Assembly (NCBI GenBank): GCA_016218905.1
Contig: JACRCS010000591.1
Coordinates: forward strand, 1-6,238
Reading direction: 5' to 3'
Origin: Deltaproteobacteria bacterium
GTDB lineage: Bacteria; Desulfobacterota_C; Deferrisomatia; Deferrisomatales; JACRMM01
DNA: 6,238 bases
Shown here: positions 5,629-6,238 of the stretch, piece after piece
How the letters are laid out: the number at the start of each line of letters is the position of its first letter
Position numbering within the stretch: position 1 is the first letter of the stretch
The notes under the pieces: generated by a model
Seen by the model: the letters and a program-made list of their open reading frames with translations, nothing else
Databases searched by the model: none
Told to the model about the DNA's origin: nothing
Program-made: the position numbers and the translations under genes

Positions 5629-5712
5629 TTCAAACTTGGGTCATCCCCATTTAAATGTCAAACCGGCGAGGCGAGGGAGTTCCCCCGCTTATCGGCAACC
5701 AGTGTCCCCTGC
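5629..5712. other. AT-richer gene-free stretch, possible mobile-element end
   Basis: This stretch between the HicB-like gene and the oxidoreductase remnant has lower GC than its surroundings. It includes the palindrome ATTTAAAT (5649-5656) and, on the minus strand, TTGACA (5656-5661), a perfect -35 hexamer that could serve hicB; no good -10 follows at normal spacing. The segment TTGGGTCATCCCC then ATTTAAATGTCAA resembles the terminal repeats of some IS21-type insertion sequences, judged from memory only. No transposase is present. Confidence 0.25.
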
Positions 5713-5714
5713 GG

Positions 5715-6228
5715 TTAGTTCGCACACAAAGCCAGCAGGCCGAACGGCGGCGAATCTGCGCCGTTCGGCCATCGCAGAGGCTGACGGACGCGAACCGGAG
5801 GCGGGAGCACGCTCTCAGGGAAGCTCGCCCACCGCCGGACGAAGGGCTCCGCGAGCTCGCGGTAGGCGGGGCCGTCCGCTCCCAGGCCGGCCGCGATCGC
5901 CGGGAGCGAGCGCTCGAGCACGGTCGCGGTGCCGCCGTCGAAGGGGTGGGCGAGGGGAGCCGGAGGCTTCACCCAAGCGAGCCCGTGGGCCGTGAGAGGG
6001 AGGGTCCGGAGGAAGGGGGAGCCGATTGCCGGCGGCAGGACGGCGGCGCAGACGTCGTGGACGAACCCGGGGAGGGTGAACTCCTCCGAGCGCAGGCCGC
6101 CTCCCACGTCGGGCGCGGCCTCCCGGAGGAGCATCTGGCGCCCGTGGCGAGGCGAGGACGATAGCCCCCGCCAGACCGTTCGGTCCGGAGTCGACCACCA
6201 CCGCTTCCGGGTGGCGGGGGTGGGTCAC
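5715..6228 (-). pseudogene. Phytoene-desaturase-like FAD oxidoreductase (COG1233), frameshifted and truncated
   Basis: The minus strand begins with MTHPRHPEAVVVDSGPNGLAG, the N-terminal FAD-binding Rossmann segment of CrtI/COG1233 oxidoreductases (normally 500 or more residues). The frame reads correctly to ...IVLA at 6151. After one extra base (6150) the next frame continues with RHGRQMLLREAAPDVGGGLR and TLPGFVHDVCAAVLPP, then PFDGGTATVLERS and GADGPAYRELAEPFVRRW, all family-like. The first glycine of the GxGxxG motif is Asp (GAC), a damaging change. Similarity fades near 5770-5790, the frame stops at 5715, and the substrate-binding and C-terminal parts are absent, so only about 150 residues remain. 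The first codon is GTG 6226-6228, although the true start could lie past the window edge. A sequencing error might explain the frameshift but not the truncation. I infer a decayed gene. Confidence 0.8.
5738..5770. repeat. Perfect 12-bp inverted repeat (hairpin)
   Basis: GGCCGAACGGCG (5738-5749) and its exact reverse complement (5759-5770) flank a 9-base loop. A competing 6-bp inverted repeat, TCTGCG (5755-5760) with CGCAGA (5773-5778), would form an alternative hairpin sharing bases with the first. It lies where similarity of the oxidoreductase remnant ends. No T-tract follows on either strand, so it is not an ordinary intrinsic terminator. Confidence 0.85.
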
Positions 6229-6238
6229 CGCCGGCCAG

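Noticed and set aside
5710..5770. Integron attC-like site (GTTAGTT near a hairpin)
   Set aside because: The GTTRRRY/RYYYAAC core pair is not satisfied and no integrase or cassette structure is present.

Overview
This is a GC-rich bacterial window from a genome whose protein-coding third positions are strongly G/C. It encodes the selenocysteine (Sec) trait: the selenophosphate synthetase gene contains an in-frame TGA followed by a SECIS-like hairpin. GC content, the Sec trait and short 9-bp intergenic repeats would fit a soil or sediment lineage such as Acidobacteriota, Desulfobacterota/Myxococcota or a related group. The sequence alone does not settle the taxonomy.

Layout. Bases 1-88 hold the probable 3' end of an unidentified plus-strand gene. 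Bases 89-352 are intergenic and carry a truncated DUF433-type reading frame on the minus strand. Bases 353-4930 are a minus-strand cluster, read from high to low coordinates: an M20 family dipeptidase (4930-3560), selD (3547-2489, Sec at codon 19), a TVP38/TMEM64 (DedA superfamily) membrane protein overlapping the end of selD (about 2501-1776), a 13-copy 9-bp tandem repeat (1652-1768), and an EntS-like MFS transporter (1621-353). The first three genes are packed tightly enough to be one operon. The MFS gene is separated from them by the repeat but has its own good ribosome binding site.

Bases 4931-5180 form a divergent intergenic region with a two-copy 9-bp repeat, a small hairpin and weak promoter-like elements. 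A 61-residue [4Fe-4S] ferredoxin follows on the plus strand (5181-5366). It converges on a small orphan HicB-like protein on the minus strand (5603-5412). Bases 5604-5780 are a relatively AT-rich, gene-free stretch with a possible mobile-element end and a strong 12-bp-stem inverted repeat. The right edge carries the 5' part of a phytoene-desaturase-like FAD oxidoreductase. It is broken by a frameshift, a changed nucleotide-binding glycine and loss of its 3' two thirds, so it looks like a pseudogene.

How the genes work together. SelD makes selenophosphate for Sec-tRNA synthesis and is itself a predicted selenoprotein, so the genome should also carry selA, selB and selC. The dipeptidase, membrane protein and transporter have no proven link to selenium; their co-orientation suggests only co-transcription. 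The edges of the window hold gene remnants (DUF433, oxidoreductase) and a partnerless HicB, a pattern of gene decay and turnover around an intact core.
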